53,950 nucleotides of DNA from Acidobacteriota bacterium (GTDB taxonomy: Bacteria > Acidobacteriota > UBA6911), in the NCBI GenBank assembly GCA_012729555.1, contig JAAYCX010000018.1:1-53950 (forward strand). The letters are read 5' to 3'. The notes beneath the pieces were generated by a model. That model had not been told where the DNA came from and ran no database searches. It worked only from the letters and a program-made list of their open reading frames with translations. Position 1 is the stretch's first letter. Each line of letters begins with the position of its first letter. The translations under genes were made by a program, and so were the position numbers. Positions 8,358-18,188 of this stretch are shown here, in pieces.

Positions 8358-10652
8358 ATGAGCGTCAACGTCAAGGATCCTGTTTGCGGAATGCAATTTC
8401 CTCCCGGGAAGGCGGCTGGAAAGCTGGAGCACGAGGGCCGGACCTATTACTTCTGCAACCCCGGCTGCCTCGAGAAATTCCGCGCCGATCCTGAACGGTA
8501 CCTGCAGCCCCGCCGGGCGGCGGCCGGGCCGGAGGCGGGGCGCGGCGGGGAAGAGGCGATATACACCTGCCCGATGGATCCCGAAGTCCGTCAGAAAGGG
8601 CCCGGTTCCTGCCCCGTCTGCGGTATGGCCCTGGAGCCGCTGGCCCCCGGCCTGGACGATGCTGAAAACCCGGAAATGGGCGCCATGAAGCGCCGGCTGC
8701 TCGTCTGCCTGGCCCTGACCCTCCCCCTGCTCCTGGTCGCCATGGGGGGTATGGCCCTGGGCATCCACGGCGCGGCCGGTACGTGGGTCCAGTTCGCCCT
8801 CTCCACCCCCGTGGTGCTGTGGGGGGGGTGGCCTTTTTTCCGGCGTGCCTGGAGCTCACTCGTCAACCGGAGCCTCAACATGTTCACCCTGATCGGGATC
8901 GGCACCGGGGCGGCCTACCTCTACAGCGTCTTCGCCCTGCTCTTTCCCGGGAGGCTCCCCCGCTCCTTCCTGGGCCCCGGCGGCGCCGCCGAGGTCTATT
9001 TCGAGGCGTCGGCCGTGATCATCACCCTGGTCCTCCTCGGCCAGGTCCTGGAACTCCGGGCCCGCAGCCGGACGGGGAGCGCCATCCGCGAACTGCTCGA
9101 GCTGGCGCCCCGCACCGCGCGCGTCGTCCGGGAGGACGGCTCCGAAACCGACGTCCCCCTCGACCGGGTGGAGCCGGGGGACCTTCTGCGGGTGCGCCCG
9201 GGGGAAAAGGTTCCGGTGGACGGCCGGGTGCTGGAAGGGGAGAGTGCGATCGACGAGTCGATGGTGACGGGGGAGGCGATGCCGGTGGAGAAGTCGGCCG
9301 GCGGCCGGGTGACGGGGGGTACCCTGAACGGGACCGGGAGCTTCATCATGGAGGCCGAAAAGGTGGGGGCCGACACCCTCCTGGCCCGGATCGTGCGCAT
9401 GGTGAGCGAAGCGCAGCGGAGCCGCGCGCCCATCCAGCGCCTGGCGGACCGGGTCGCGGCCTGGTTCGTCCCGGCGGTGATCGCCGTGGCGCTCGCAGCC
9501 TTCGCCGTCTGGAGCCTGGTCGGGCCCGAGCCGCGGAGCGTCCACGCGCTGGCGGCCGCGATCGCGGTCCTCATCATCGCCTGCCCGTGCGCCCTGGGCC
9601 TGGCTACGCCGATGTCGATCATGGTGGGGACGGGGCGCGGGGCGCGCGCGGGGGTGCTGATCCGCAACGCCGAGGCGCTCGAGCGGCTCGACCGGGTGGA
9701 CACCCTGGTGGTCGACAAGACCGGCACCCTGACCGAGGGGAAACCGGCGCTCACGGCCGTCCAGCCCATGGGCGGGTGGACCGGGCCGGAAATGCTCCGG
9801 CTGGCGGCGAGCCTGGAGCAGGGGAGCGAACACGCCCTGGCGTCCGCCGTGGTCGCCGAAGCCCTCGACCGCGGGCTCGAACTCTCCAGGGCGGCGGAGT
9901 TCCGCTCCCTGACCGGGAAGGGCGTCACCGGGGTCGTCGACGGGCACCGGGTGGCCGTGGGCAACAGCGGGCTGCTGGGGGAGGCGGGGGGGAGTCCGGA
10001 TCCGCTCGAGGAGGCGGCCCACGAGTTGAGGCGGGCGGGGAGAAGCGTGATGCTCGTGTCGATCGACGGCGCCCCGGCGGGGCTGCTCGGCGTGGCGGAC
10101 CCGATCCGGGACTCCGCCCGCGTGGCCGTGGCGGAGCTTCACCGGCAGGGGATCCGGGTGATCATGCTGACGGGGGACAACCGGACCACGGCCGACATCG
10201 TGGCGAACCAGCTGGGGATCGACGCCGTGGAGGCGGAGGTGTCCCCCGAGCGGAAGGGCGATTTCATCGAGCGGCTGCGGCGGGAGGGGCGGGTCGTGGC
10301 GATGGCGGGGGACGGCGTCAACGACGCCCCCGCCCTGGCCCGGGCCGACGTGGGGATCGCCATGGGGACGGGGACCGACATCGCGATCCAGAGCGCGGGG
10401 ATCACGCTCGTCGGCGGGGACCTGCGCGGCGTGGTCCGGGCGCGCACCCTCAGCCGGCACACGATCCGGAACATCCGCCAGAACCTCTTTTTCGCCTTTG
10501 TCTACAACATCCTGGGGGTGCCCATCGCCGCGGGGGTGCTCTACCCGGCCCTGGGGCTGCTGCTCAACCCCATGATCGCGAGCGCGGCCATGACCTTCAG
10601 TTCGATCTCGGTGATCACGAACGCGCTGCGGTTGCGCAAGGTGGAACTCTAG
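8358..10652 (+). CDS. copA: Heavy-metal P1B-type ATPase (copper/silver exporter)
   Basis: 764 residues. Instead of CxxC HMA domains the N terminus carries a YHS-type metal-binding module (DPVCGMQF...YYFCNPGC, residues 5-48) and a heavy-metal-binding segment YTCPMDPE...[10 protein letters not shown] (about 75-100). The core shows TGEAMPV, the transmembrane metal site C409-P-C411, the phosphorylated D453 in DKTGTLT, MLTGDN and GDGVNDAPA. The CPC motif and this N-terminal arrangement indicate Cu(I)/Ag(I) export across the inner membrane. It stands alone, with no CueR/CsoR regulator or chaperone beside it. The ATG follows GGAGAACGGAAG. Its TAG stop interlocks with the convergent galE stop within one CTAG. 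Confidence 0.94.
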   Translation: MSVNVKDPVCGMQFPPGKAAGKLEHEGRTYYFCNPGCLEKFRADPERYLQPRRAAAGPEAGRGGEEAIYTCPMDPEVRQKGPGSCPVCGMALEPLAPGLDDAENPEMGAMKRRLLVCLALTLPLLLVAMGGMALGIHGAAGTWVQFALSTPVVLWGGWPFFRRAWSSLVNRSLNMFTLIGIGTGAAYLYSVFALLFPGRLPRSFLGPGGAAEVYFEASAVIITLVLLGQVLELRARSRTGSAIRELLELAPRTARVVREDGSETDVPLDRVEPGDLLRVRPGEKVPVDGRVLEGESAIDESMVTGEAMPVEKSAGGRVTGGTLNGTGSFIMEAEKVGADTLLARIVRMVSEAQRSRAPIQRLADRVAAWFVPAVIAVALAAFAVWSLVGPEPRSVHALAAAIAVLIIACPCALGLATPMSIMVGTGRGARAGVLIRNAEALERLDRVDTLVVDKTGTLTEGKPALTAVQPMGGWTGPEMLRLAASLEQGSEHALASAVVAEALDRGLELSRAAEFRSLTGKGVTGVVDGHRVAVGNSGLLGEAGGSPDPLEEAAHELRRAGRSVMLVSIDGAPAGLLGVADPIRDSARVAVAELHRQGIRVIMLTGDNRTTADIVANQLGIDAVEAEVSPERKGDFIERLRREGRVVAMAGDGVNDAPALARADVGIAMGTGTDIAIQSAGITLVGGDLRGVVRARTLSRHTIRNIRQNLFFAFVYNILGVPIAAGVLYPALGLLLNPMIASAAMTFSSISVITNALRLRKVEL

Positions 10653-11710
10653 CCCTCGGCGCCCGTTCCGTCCCGGCGCCGGGACAGCGCCTGTTCCCAT
10701 TTCCACGCGGACCGCATCATGTCGTCCAGGTCCCGCTCCGCCTTCCACCCGAGCTCGCGGTTGGCGAGCGATGTGTCGGCCCACACCTTCTCCACGTCCC
10801 CCGGCCGGCGGCCGACGTAGCGGACGTTGAGCCGCACGCCGGAGACCCTTTGGAAGGCGTCGATGACCTCCCGCACGCTGTGCCCCCTGCCCGTCCCCAG
10901 GTTGAAGACCTCCAGGTCCGACCGGGTCTTTCCTTCCGCCATCCGCGCCACGGCGGCCACGTGGGCGCGGGCCAGGTCGACGACGTGGATGTAATCGCGC
11001 ACGGCGGTGCCGTCGGCCGTGGCGTAATCGGTGCCGAAGACCTCGAGGCACTCCTGCCGCCCGGCCGCCGTCTGGGTGATGAAGGGGGCGAGGTTGTTCG
11101 GGACCCCCAGGGGGAGTTCCCCGATCAGGGCCGACTCGTGCGCCCCCACCGGGTTGAAATACCTCAGGGCGACGGCCCGCAGCCCGTAGGCCGCGACCGA
11201 GAACCGGAGGATCTCCTCGGCCATCTGCTTGGTGCTCCCGTAGGGGGACCAGGCTTCCCTGACGGGGGAGGTTTCCCGGACCGGCAGCTCGTCCGGCTGG
11301 CCGTAGACGGTCGCGGAGGAGGAAAAGACCAGGTGGCGCGGGCCGTGGCGCCGCATCCCCTCGAGCACCCGCAGGAGCGATTCCAGGTTGTTGCCGTAAT
11401 AGGCGAGCGGGTCGCGCATGCTCTCGCCGACGGCCTTGCGGGCGGCGAAGTGAATGACGGCGCCCAGGTCCGGGGTGGAGGCGAAGAACGCCTCGGTCTT
11501 TGCGCGGTCGGTCAGGTCGAAATTGTGGAATTCGGGGCGGACGCCGGTGATCTCGGCGATCCGGTCCACCACGTCGGCCCGGGAGTTGGAGAGGTTGTCC
11601 ACGATGACGACGGCGTGTCCCCGCTGCTGCAGCTCCACTACCGTGTGCGAGCCGATATAGCCGGCCCCGCCCGTCACCAGTATCCTCGATGGCCTCCCCG
11701 TCTCCGTCAT
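10649..11710 (-). CDS. galE: UDP-glucose 4-epimerase
   Basis: 353-residue extended SDR. The Rossmann motif is [10 protein letters not shown] near residue 14. SSSATVYG carries the catalytic Ser/Thr, and the YxxxK pair is in [16 protein letters not shown] and [13 protein letters not shown] are GalE signatures. It interconverts UDP-glucose and UDP-galactose, and with GlcNAc-type substrates in some homologues, feeding polysaccharide synthesis. The start at 11710 lies 9 residues before ILVTGGAGY; the frame is open much further only because of GC content. A TATGAT with a preceding TG lies about 35 nt upstream. It is a single-gene unit, divergent from dinB. Confidence 0.95.
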   Translation of the reverse strand: MTETGRPSRILVTGGAGYIGSHTVVELQQRGHAVVIVDNLSNSRADVVDRIAEITGVRPEFHNFDLTDRAKTEAFFASTPDLGAVIHFAARKAVGESMRDPLAYYGNNLESLLRVLEGMRRHGPRHLVFSSSATVYGQPDELPVRETSPVREAWSPYGSTKQMAEEILRFSVAAYGLRAVALRYFNPVGAHESALIGELPLGVPNNLAPFITQTAAGRQECLEVFGTDYATADGTAVRDYIHVVDLARAHVAAVARMAEGKTRSDLEVFNLGTGRGHSVREVIDAFQRVSGVRLNVRYVGRRPGDVEKVWADTSLANRELGWKAERDLDDMMRSAWKWEQALSRRRDGTGAEG

Positions 11711-11843
11711 GGCGATCCCCGCAGGTTTCCGTTTCGATCCAGGGGACATCATACACCAGATTCCGGACGACGACGCCCCACAGGGCAGATCGGCATCCGG
11801 GCCGCACCGCGTCAGGTTTTTGCGCCGCGGGCCCCCGGGAAAA

Positions 11844-11872
11844 TTGTGGGGGGCGCCGTTCTGTGGTTTACT
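11844..11872 (+). promoter_or_regulatory. Candidate promoter for a leaderless dinB mRNA
   Basis: TTGTGG (11844-11849), a 17-bp spacer and TTTACT (11867-11872). The -10 ends 6 nt before the dinB ATG, and there is no Shine-Dalgarno sequence in the gap. No LexA-type palindrome is apparent. Confidence 0.4.
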
Positions 11873-11878
11873 TGCGGC

Positions 11879-13057
11879 ATGGAGCGGACGATCCTGCACG
11901 TCGACATGGACGCCTTCTACGCGGCCGTCGAACAACGCGACCACCCCGGGTACCGCGGCCGGCCCGTCATCGTGGGGGCGGACCCCAGGGGAGGGCGCGG
12001 GCGGGGGATCGTGGCGACCTGCTCGTACGAAGCCCGGAAGTTCGGGATCCATTCGGCGCAACCGATTTCCGAGGCTTGGAAGCTGTGCCCCCGGGGGATC
12101 TATCTCCCCCCGGACATGCGCAAATACGCCCGTGTCTCGAGGCTCGTCATGGGGATCCTGTCCGATTTCACCGACCTGGTGGAGCCGGTGAGCATCGACG
12201 AGGCCTTCCTGGACGTCACCGGGTGCCGCCGGTTGTTCGGGGCGGGAGACGTCATCGCCCGCAAGATCCGTGAGCGGGTCGCGCGGGAACTCGGTCTCAC
12301 CGCCTCGGTGGGGGTGGCGGCGAACAAGTTCGTGGCCAAGGTGGCTTCCGACCTCGAGAAACCGGACGGCCTCGTCGTCGTCGAGCCGGGGCGCGAAAGG
12401 GAGTTCCTGGCTCCCCTCGCCGTCGGCAGACTCTGGGGGGTCGGTCCCAGGACCGAGGCGAGGCTCAAAGCCCTGGGAATCGGGACCGTGGGGCAGCTGG
12501 CGGCCCTGGCCCCCATGGACGCCGCGCGCCTGCTGGGGGACCACGGGGAGCACCTGTGGCGCCTGGCGCGCGGGATCGACGACCGGCCGGTATCGGCCGG
12601 ACCCGGGTGCCGCAGCATCGGCCACGAGGTCACCTTCGAACAGGACACCGCCGACCCCGGGAGGCTCCGGAACACCCTGCTCGACCTTTCCGGGAGGGTG
12701 GCGCGGCGGCTGCGGGCCGAGGGCGCCCTCGCCCGCACGGTCACCCTCAAATTCCGGCAGGCCGATTTCACCACCTCCACCCGGCGCCGGTCGCTCGCGG
12801 AGCCGGTCGACACGGCGGAAGCGATCTTCCCGGTGGCCTTCGAGCTGATGCAGGGGGTGTTCCGCGCGGGGATGAAGGTGCGCCTCCTCGGAGTCACCGT
12901 TTCCGGCCTGGAGCCGGGAAGCCTCCAGCCGACCCTCTTCCCCCCCTCCCCGTCCCGCGACCGGAAACTGGCCGAGGCGGAGGACGACATCGCGCGGCGC
13001 TTCGGCGCGCGGGCGATCACGCGCGCGTCGCTCGTCGGCGGGAAGGAGGGGGCCTGA
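11879..13057 (+). CDS. dinB: DNA polymerase IV (DinB)
   Basis: 392-residue Y-family translesion polymerase with a complete active site: HVDMDAFYAAVE gives D9, and SIDEAFLDVTG gives D107 and E108. Helix-hairpin-helix (WGVGPRTEARLKALGI) and little-finger domains follow. A beta-clamp-binding pentapeptide QPTLF is at residues 350-354. It bypasses minor-groove adducts and other lesions at stalled forks. It differs from the inactive imuB paralogue 11 kb upstream in every catalytic residue, so the window has one scaffold and one active Y-family protein. It is divergent from galE and has its own promoter. Confidence 0.97.
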   Translation: MERTILHVDMDAFYAAVEQRDHPGYRGRPVIVGADPRGGRGRGIVATCSYEARKFGIHSAQPISEAWKLCPRGIYLPPDMRKYARVSRLVMGILSDFTDLVEPVSIDEAFLDVTGCRRLFGAGDVIARKIRERVARELGLTASVGVAANKFVAKVASDLEKPDGLVVVEPGREREFLAPLAVGRLWGVGPRTEARLKALGIGTVGQLAALAPMDAARLLGDHGEHLWRLARGIDDRPVSAGPGCRSIGHEVTFEQDTADPGRLRNTLLDLSGRVARRLRAEGALARTVTLKFRQADFTTSTRRRSLAEPVDTAEAIFPVAFELMQGVFRAGMKVRLLGVTVSGLEPGSLQPTLFPPSPSRDRKLAEAEDDIARRFGARAITRASLVGGKEGA

Positions 13058-13138
13058 TCCCCGCATCGGACAGGCTCCTCAGCTTTTCCGCCCATCCCCC
13101 CGCGCTTGATGCTATGATCCATAATTTGGAGCGGGGGA

Positions 13139-14497
13139 ATGGTGCGGATCGCGGCGGCCGGTGTTCTCATCCTCGGGGCGTTGCTGGGCGGCATCGCCGA
13201 CGGGGTGCGGGCCGGAGCGGTCCCGCCCGACGGGGCCCCCTTCGCCCAAAGGCGCGAGCGGCTGATGGAACGGATCGGGGGCTCGGTGGCCGTTCTGGCC
13301 GGGGCCCGCGACACGGCCGCCTATGTCGCGTTTCGCCAGGACAACGGCTTCTACTACCTGAGCGGCGTGGAGGTCCCGGGCGCCCTGCTGCTCCTCGACG
13401 GGGTGCGGAGGGAGAGCCTGCTGTTTCTGCCCCCGCGCGACCGCGGCCTGGAGGGGTGGGAGGGGGAGCGGGTTTTCCCCGGGCCGGAGGCGGAGCGCGC
13501 GACCGGCATGGACGCGGTGCTCGACACCGCCCGGTTCGGGGGGGAACTGGAGGAGCGGACGGGCTCCGCGGGCGTCCTCTATCTGCCCCGCTCCCCGCAG
13601 GAGACGGCGGCCGTCAGCCGCGACCGGGCGCTCGACGCCGACGAGGCGCGCCGCCTCGACCCGTGGGACGGCCGGGAACCGGCATGGGCGGCTTTTGAGC
13701 GGAAGGTGCGGAACCGGGTAGGCCCGTCGGTCGACATCCGGGACCTCGCCCCCGTCCTCGACGGGATGAGGCGGGTCAAGGACGCGGCGGAGATCGCCCT
13801 CCTCCGGGAGGCCGGCCGGATCGGGGCCCTCGGCCTCCGGGAGGCGATGCGCTCCGCCGCGCCCGGGGCGTACGAATACGAGCTGGCGGCGCGGGCGCAG
13901 TTCGAGTTTCTGCGGCTGGGGGCGGCGGGATACGCCTTCCACCCGATCGTCGGCTCCGGGCCGAACTCGTGCGTTTTGCATTATTCGCGCAATCGGCGCA
14001 AAATGATGCCCGGGGAGATGGTCGTCATCGATTTCGGCCCCGACTACGGCTATTACGCGGCCGACGTCACCCGGTCGTTCCCGGTCTCGGGAAGATTCGG
14101 CGCGGAACAGGCGAAGGTCTACCGGGCGGTGCTCGAGGCCCAGGAGGCGGCCCTCGCCAAGGTCCGGCCCGGCGCCACGTTCAGGGAAGTGGAGGAGGCC
14201 GCCGGCGAGGCGCTCGACCGCCACGGGTACGGCGGACGCGCCCCCCACCGGTTCGTGCATCACGTCGGCATGGCGGTCCACGATGTCGGGGACGGGGCGC
14301 CGCTGGAGCCCGGGGTCGTGATCGCGGTCGAACCGGGGGTGTACCTGAAGGAGAAAAACCTGGGGGTCCGGATCGAAGATACGGTGCTGGTGACCGAAAG
14401 CGGCCACGAAGTGCTCACCTCCGGCGCGCCCAGGGAAATCGCCGGGATCGAGGCCCTGATGGCCCAACCGGCCGTCGTGCAACCCATGCAGGATTGA
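13139..14497 (+). CDS. Exported M24B (Xaa-Pro aminopeptidase-like) metallopeptidase
   Basis: 452 residues. GGAG lies 7 nt before the ATG. A signal peptide (residues 1 to about 26, ending GIADGVRAGA) precedes an aminopeptidase P N-terminal domain and a pita-bread fold. The five metal ligands are visible as D298, D309 (YAADVTRSF), H375 (HHVGMAVHD), E398 (EPGVY) and E413 (RIEDTVLV). The family removes N-terminal residues preceding proline, usually with Mn2+ or Co2+. Export to the periplasm is unusual compared with cytosolic PepP and suggests peptide scavenging. It lies 41 nt upstream of hisD on the same strand, possibly co-transcribed but not functionally related. Confidence 0.9.
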   Translation: MVRIAAAGVLILGALLGGIADGVRAGAVPPDGAPFAQRRERLMERIGGSVAVLAGARDTAAYVAFRQDNGFYYLSGVEVPGALLLLDGVRRESLLFLPPRDRGLEGWEGERVFPGPEAERATGMDAVLDTARFGGELEERTGSAGVLYLPRSPQETAAVSRDRALDADEARRLDPWDGREPAWAAFERKVRNRVGPSVDIRDLAPVLDGMRRVKDAAEIALLREAGRIGALGLREAMRSAAPGAYEYELAARAQFEFLRLGAAGYAFHPIVGSGPNSCVLHYSRNRRKMMPGEMVVIDFGPDYGYYAADVTRSFPVSGRFGAEQAKVYRAVLEAQEAALAKVRPGATFREVEEAAGEALDRHGYGGRAPHRFVHHVGMAVHDVGDGAPLEPGVVIAVEPGVYLKEKNLGVRIEDTVLVTESGHEVLTSGAPREIAGIEALMAQPAVVQPMQD

Positions 14498-14538
14498 GGC
14501 TGTCGCCGATTCCTGATTCGTCCTACGGGAAGGTGTTT

Positions 14539-15849
14539 ATGGTCCGCATCTACCACGCCAAAGACAGGGCCAGGCTGTTTGCCCGCCTGGAAAGCCGGAA
14601 GATCCTGGCGACGAGTGAAATCTCCGCTTCGGTGCGGCAGATCCTCTCGCAGGTCCAGAAGGAGGGGGACCGGGCCCTGGTGCGCTTCACGGAGCGGTTC
14701 GACAAGGTCAAGCTCCAGGCGCGCCAGCTGCGGGTCCGTCCCCAGACGCTGCGGGCCGCGGCCCGGAAGGCCGACCCCGCCCTGCTGCGCGACCTGGAAA
14801 AGGCGATCTTCAACATCCACGCCTATCACAAGCGGCAGGTGCAGAAATCGTGGGAGTACCGCAAGCCGGGGGCCGTCCTGGGGCAGCGGGTGCTGCCGAT
14901 AGACAGCGTGGGCGTCTACGTCCCCGGGGGGAGCGCGGCCTACCCCTCGTCGGTCCTGATGAACGTCATCCCCGCGAAGATCGCGGGGGTCCCGAGGATC
15001 GTGGTCGTGACCCCGCCCGGCACCTTCCAGCAGCACCCCATCATCGCCGCGGCGCTCTACGAGCTCAACATGACGGAGATCTACCTGGTCGGGGGCGCGC
15101 AGGCGGTGGCCGCGCTCGCCTACGGCACGGAGACCATCCCCCGCGTGGACAAGATCGTCGGCCCCGGCAACGCCTACGTCAGCGCCGCCAAGCGGGAGGT
15201 CTTCGGGCAGGTCGATATCGACATGATAGCCGGCCCGAGCGAGGTCGTCATCATGGCCACGGCGGAGTCCAACCCGCGCTTCATCGCCGCGGACATGCTC
15301 TCGCAGGCCGAACACGACGAGTTCGCCTGCTCGATCTGCTTCACCGACTCGATGCCGCACGCGGTGCTGGTCGGGCGCGAGCTGCAGCTGCAGCTCGAGT
15401 CGCTCGACCGGAAGGAGATCGCCCGGAAATCGATCGACAATTACGGCGCCATCGTCGTCATGGACAGCTACCACGACTACCCGGAGTGGATCAACGAGAT
15501 CGCCCCGGAACACCTCGAGATCTTCTCCAGCATCCCGGCGTCGATGATCCGGGAGGTGCGTAACGCGGGGTCGATCTTCTACGGGGACTACACCCCCGAG
15601 GCGGTGGGGGACTACTTCGCGGGGAGCAACCACGTGCTGCCGACCGCGGGCACGGCGCGCTTCTTCTCGCCTCTCGGGGTGTACCACTTCCAGCGCAAGA
15701 CCGGCATCATCCGCTACACGAAGCAGGAACTGGCCCGCACCTGGAAGTCGATCGACGCCCTGGCCCGCTCCGAAGGGCTCGATGCGCACGCCCGGAGCGT
15801 GTCGATCCGCCAGGAGTCCCCGAAAACCCTCAAGCGCAAGGACAAGTGA
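14539..15849 (+). CDS. hisD: Histidinol dehydrogenase
   Basis: 436 residues, the usual HisD length. It catalyses the last two steps of histidine synthesis, oxidising L-histidinol to histidine with two NAD+ and a bound Zn2+. Visible markers are the glycine-rich DSVGVYVPGGSAAYPS, the zinc-ligand stretch SQAEHDEFA (Q256, H259) and the catalytic pair E324-H325 in APEHLE. It is the first gene of the his cluster here and overlaps hisC by 4 nt if the first GTG is used. GGAAGG precedes the ATG. Confidence 0.97.
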   Translation: MVRIYHAKDRARLFARLESRKILATSEISASVRQILSQVQKEGDRALVRFTERFDKVKLQARQLRVRPQTLRAAARKADPALLRDLEKAIFNIHAYHKRQVQKSWEYRKPGAVLGQRVLPIDSVGVYVPGGSAAYPSSVLMNVIPAKIAGVPRIVVVTPPGTFQQHPIIAAALYELNMTEIYLVGGAQAVAALAYGTETIPRVDKIVGPGNAYVSAAKREVFGQVDIDMIAGPSEVVIMATAESNPRFIAADMLSQAEHDEFACSICFTDSMPHAVLVGRELQLQLESLDRKEIARKSIDNYGAIVVMDSYHDYPEWINEIAPEHLEIFSSIPASMIREVRNAGSIFYGDYTPEAVGDYFAGSNHVLPTAGTARFFSPLGVYHFQRKTGIIRYTKQELARTWKSIDALARSEGLDAHARSVSIRQESPKTLKRKDK

Positions 15850-16967
15850 CCGTGAAGAAGACGTCCCCCCTCCGCGGAGTCAAGCCCCGGGTGTTGAAGG
15901 TGCCGGCCTATACGCTCCACGCGTACGAGGCGGAGGTCAAGCTCAACCAGAACGAGAACCCCTTCGATTTCCCGGAGGATCTCAAGGAGGAGGCGTTCCG
16001 TCGCTTCCGCGCGCGGCAGTGGTCGCGCTACCCCGATTTCATCCCCGACCGGCTGCACGCGAAGCTGGCGGAGTTCGTCGGCTGGCCCAAGGAGGGGATC
16101 CTGGCCGGCAACGGTTCCAACGAGCTGCTCCAGGCGACGCTGATGGTGCTGGTAGGGGCGCGCACGCCCGTGGCCATCCCGCTCCCCACCTTCACCGTCT
16201 ACCGGCTGATCGCCGCCATCCTGGGGGCGCGCGTGGTCGACATCCCCCTCGGCGCCGACATGAGCTACGACGTCGACGCCCTCATCTCCCGGTCGCGGGA
16301 CGCGGGCGCCCGGGTGCTGGTCGTCAACAATCCCAACAACCCCACCGGGTGCGCGATCGGGGAAGGGGAGATCCGCCGCATCCTGGACGCATTCGAGGGC
16401 TTCGTGCTCCTCGACGAGGCCTACTACGAGTTTTGCGGCCACACCGGGTTCGGACTGCTCGAGCGCTACCCGCGCCTCGTCATCACGCGGACCTTTTCCA
16501 AGGCGATGGGGATGGCGGGGCTGCGGCTCGGCTACCTGCTGGCGCACCCGGACCTCGTCGCCCAGATTTCCAAGGCGAAGCTTCCCTACAACATCAACCA
16601 GTTCAGCCTCACGGCGGCCGAGGTCGCGCTCGAGAACATCGACCGCTTCCGGCCGGCGATCGAGACGATGCTGTCCGAAAAGGAGCGCCTGGACCGCGGG
16701 CTCCGGGAGATCCCGGGGGTCCGGGTGTACCCGTCGCAATCCAATTTCTTCCTGATCGAGGTCCCGGTCCCCCCGCGGGAGATCTTCGACGACCTCTACC
16801 GCCGGGGGGTCCTCGTGCGGGACGTGAGCTCGTATCCCACGCTCGGGCGCTGTCTGCGCGTCAGCGTGGGCACGCCGGAAGAGAACACTCAACTGCTGGC
16901 GGCGTTGCGCGCCGGCCTGGAATCGCTCGCGCCGGCCCGCGCCGGGCGCGAGGCGGGGGCCCTATGA
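15846..16967 (+). CDS. hisC: Histidinol-phosphate aminotransferase
   Basis: Fold-type I PLP transaminase of about 373 residues. It converts imidazole-acetol phosphate and glutamate to histidinol phosphate. Seen are the KLNQNENPFDFP start typical of HisC, VNNPNNPTG, LLDEAYYEF and the PLP lysine K219 in TRTFSKAMGMAGLRLGY. The start is a GTG: either 15846, overlapping the hisD stop, or 15852, where an AAGGA lies 9 nt upstream. The stop overlaps the hisB start (ATGA), so translation is coupled. Confidence 0.95.
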   Translation: MTVKKTSPLRGVKPRVLKVPAYTLHAYEAEVKLNQNENPFDFPEDLKEEAFRRFRARQWSRYPDFIPDRLHAKLAEFVGWPKEGILAGNGSNELLQATLMVLVGARTPVAIPLPTFTVYRLIAAILGARVVDIPLGADMSYDVDALISRSRDAGARVLVVNNPNNPTGCAIGEGEIRRILDAFEGFVLLDEAYYEFCGHTGFGLLERYPRLVITRTFSKAMGMAGLRLGYLLAHPDLVAQISKAKLPYNINQFSLTAAEVALENIDRFRPAIETMLSEKERLDRGLREIPGVRVYPSQSNFFLIEVPVPPREIFDDLYRRGVLVRDVSSYPTLGRCLRVSVGTPEENTQLLAALRAGLESLAPARAGREAGAL

Positions 16968-17554
16968 ACAGACGATGTGCGACGATCCACCGGACCACGA
17001 AGGAAACCGACATCAGGTTGACGCTCGACCTGGACGGCGGCGGCAACGGCGACGTGAGCACGGGGGTGCAGTTTTTCGACCACATGCTCACCCTCTTCGC
17101 CAGGCACGGGATTTTCGACCTCGACATCGCCTGCCGGGGGGACCTGGGGGTCGACGCGCACCACTCGGTCGAGGATATCGGCATCTGCCTGGGGATGGCG
17201 ATCGACGAGGCCCTGGGGGACAAGAGCGGCCTGGTCCGCTTCGCCCACGCCTATTTCCCCATGGACGAGGCGCTGGCCCGGGTGGTCGCCGACCTTTCGG
17301 GGCGGCCGTACCTCCATTACGACGTCGAGGTGCAGCAGGAACGGGTCGGGGAACTCGACTCGGAGCTCGTGGAGGAATTCTGGCGCGCGGTGTCGGTGCA
17401 CGGCCGGCTGAACCTCCACCTCGAACTGCTTCACGGCCGCAACGCGCACCACATTTTCGAGGCGGTGTTCAAGGCGGCGGCGCGCGCCCTCTCGCTGGCG
17501 ACGCGCACCGACCCGCGGATCGAGGGAGTGCCGTCGACCAAGGGGGTGCTCTAG
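16964..17554 (+). CDS. hisB: Imidazoleglycerol-phosphate dehydratase
   Basis: 196-residue monofunctional IGPD, without the histidinol-phosphatase domain fused in enterobacteria. Metal-binding signatures are FFDHMLTLFARHG, DAHHSVEDIGICLG and LHGRNAHHIFEAVFKA, in which His and Glu residues bind two Mn2+. It dehydrates imidazole glycerol phosphate to imidazole acetol phosphate. The missing histidinol phosphatase must be encoded elsewhere. It overlaps hisC by ATGA. Confidence 0.97.
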   Translation: MNRRCATIHRTTKETDIRLTLDLDGGGNGDVSTGVQFFDHMLTLFARHGIFDLDIACRGDLGVDAHHSVEDIGICLGMAIDEALGDKSGLVRFAHAYFPMDEALARVVADLSGRPYLHYDVEVQQERVGELDSELVEEFWRAVSVHGRLNLHLELLHGRNAHHIFEAVFKAAARALSLATRTDPRIEGVPSTKGVL

Positions 17555-17564
17555 CTTGGCCGCC

Positions 17565-18173
17565 ATGGCGGAAACCCTCATCGTCGACTACGGCATGGGC
17601 AACCTGCGCAGCGTGGAGAAGGCGCTCTCGGCCGTGGGGGGCCGGCCGCGGGTGTCGGCCGACCCCGACGCCGTCCGCCGGGCCGGCCGCCTCATCCTCC
17701 CGGGGGTCGGGGCCTTCGGGGACGCCATGGCGAACCTCGGGCGCACCGGCATGGATGAAGCCCTGCGGGAGGCCGCGCGGGCCGGGGTCCCGCTCCTCGG
17801 CCTCTGCCTCGGGCTGCAGCTGCTGTTCGCGCACAGCGAGGAGTTCGGCAGCCACCGCGGGCTCGGCCTGATACCGGGCAAGGTGCTGGGTTTCCGCGCC
17901 CCGGGCCTGCGGGTGCCCCACATCGGGTGGAACCAGGTCGAGGACCTCCGGCCCGACCCCCTCTTCCGGGGGATCGCCGAGGGGAGCTATTTCTATTTCG
18001 TCCACTCCCTCTACGTGGAGCCCGACCGCGGGGAACACGTGTTGGCGCGGACGACGTACGGGCACGCGTTCTGTTCGGTCGCGGGCCGCGACAACGTCCG
18101 GGGGGCGCAGTTCCATCCGGAGAAGAGCCAGGACAACGGGAAGCGGCTCCTGGAGAATTTTCTTGCGATATAG
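17565..18173 (+). CDS. hisH: Imidazole glycerol phosphate synthase, glutaminase subunit
   Basis: 202-residue class I glutamine amidotransferase. The triad is C81 in GLCLGLQLL with H184 and E186 in QFHPEKSQ. It supplies ammonia to HisF through the heterodimer channel. The ATG at 17565 is chosen because it is followed directly by LIVDYGMGN; an in-frame TTG at 17556 would add three residues. It lies 10 nt after hisB and 15 nt before hisA. Confidence 0.96.
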   Translation: MAETLIVDYGMGNLRSVEKALSAVGGRPRVSADPDAVRRAGRLILPGVGAFGDAMANLGRTGMDEALREAARAGVPLLGLCLGLQLLFAHSEEFGSHRGLGLIPGKVLGFRAPGLRVPHIGWNQVEDLRPDPLFRGIAEGSYFYFVHSLYVEPDRGEHVLARTTYGHAFCSVAGRDNVRGAQFHPEKSQDNGKRLLENFLAI

Positions 18174-18188
18174 AAGGGCGGGGGACCT

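Noticed and set aside
8783-13057. 1424-codon plus-strand frame spanning copA, galE and dinB
   Set aside because: Only its last 392 codons are real (dinB). The upstream part is out of frame with copA and antisense to galE.
10649-13066. Extended minus-strand frame reading through dinB into galE
   Set aside because: The GalE family starts at 11710; the extension is antisense to dinB and has low-complexity composition.
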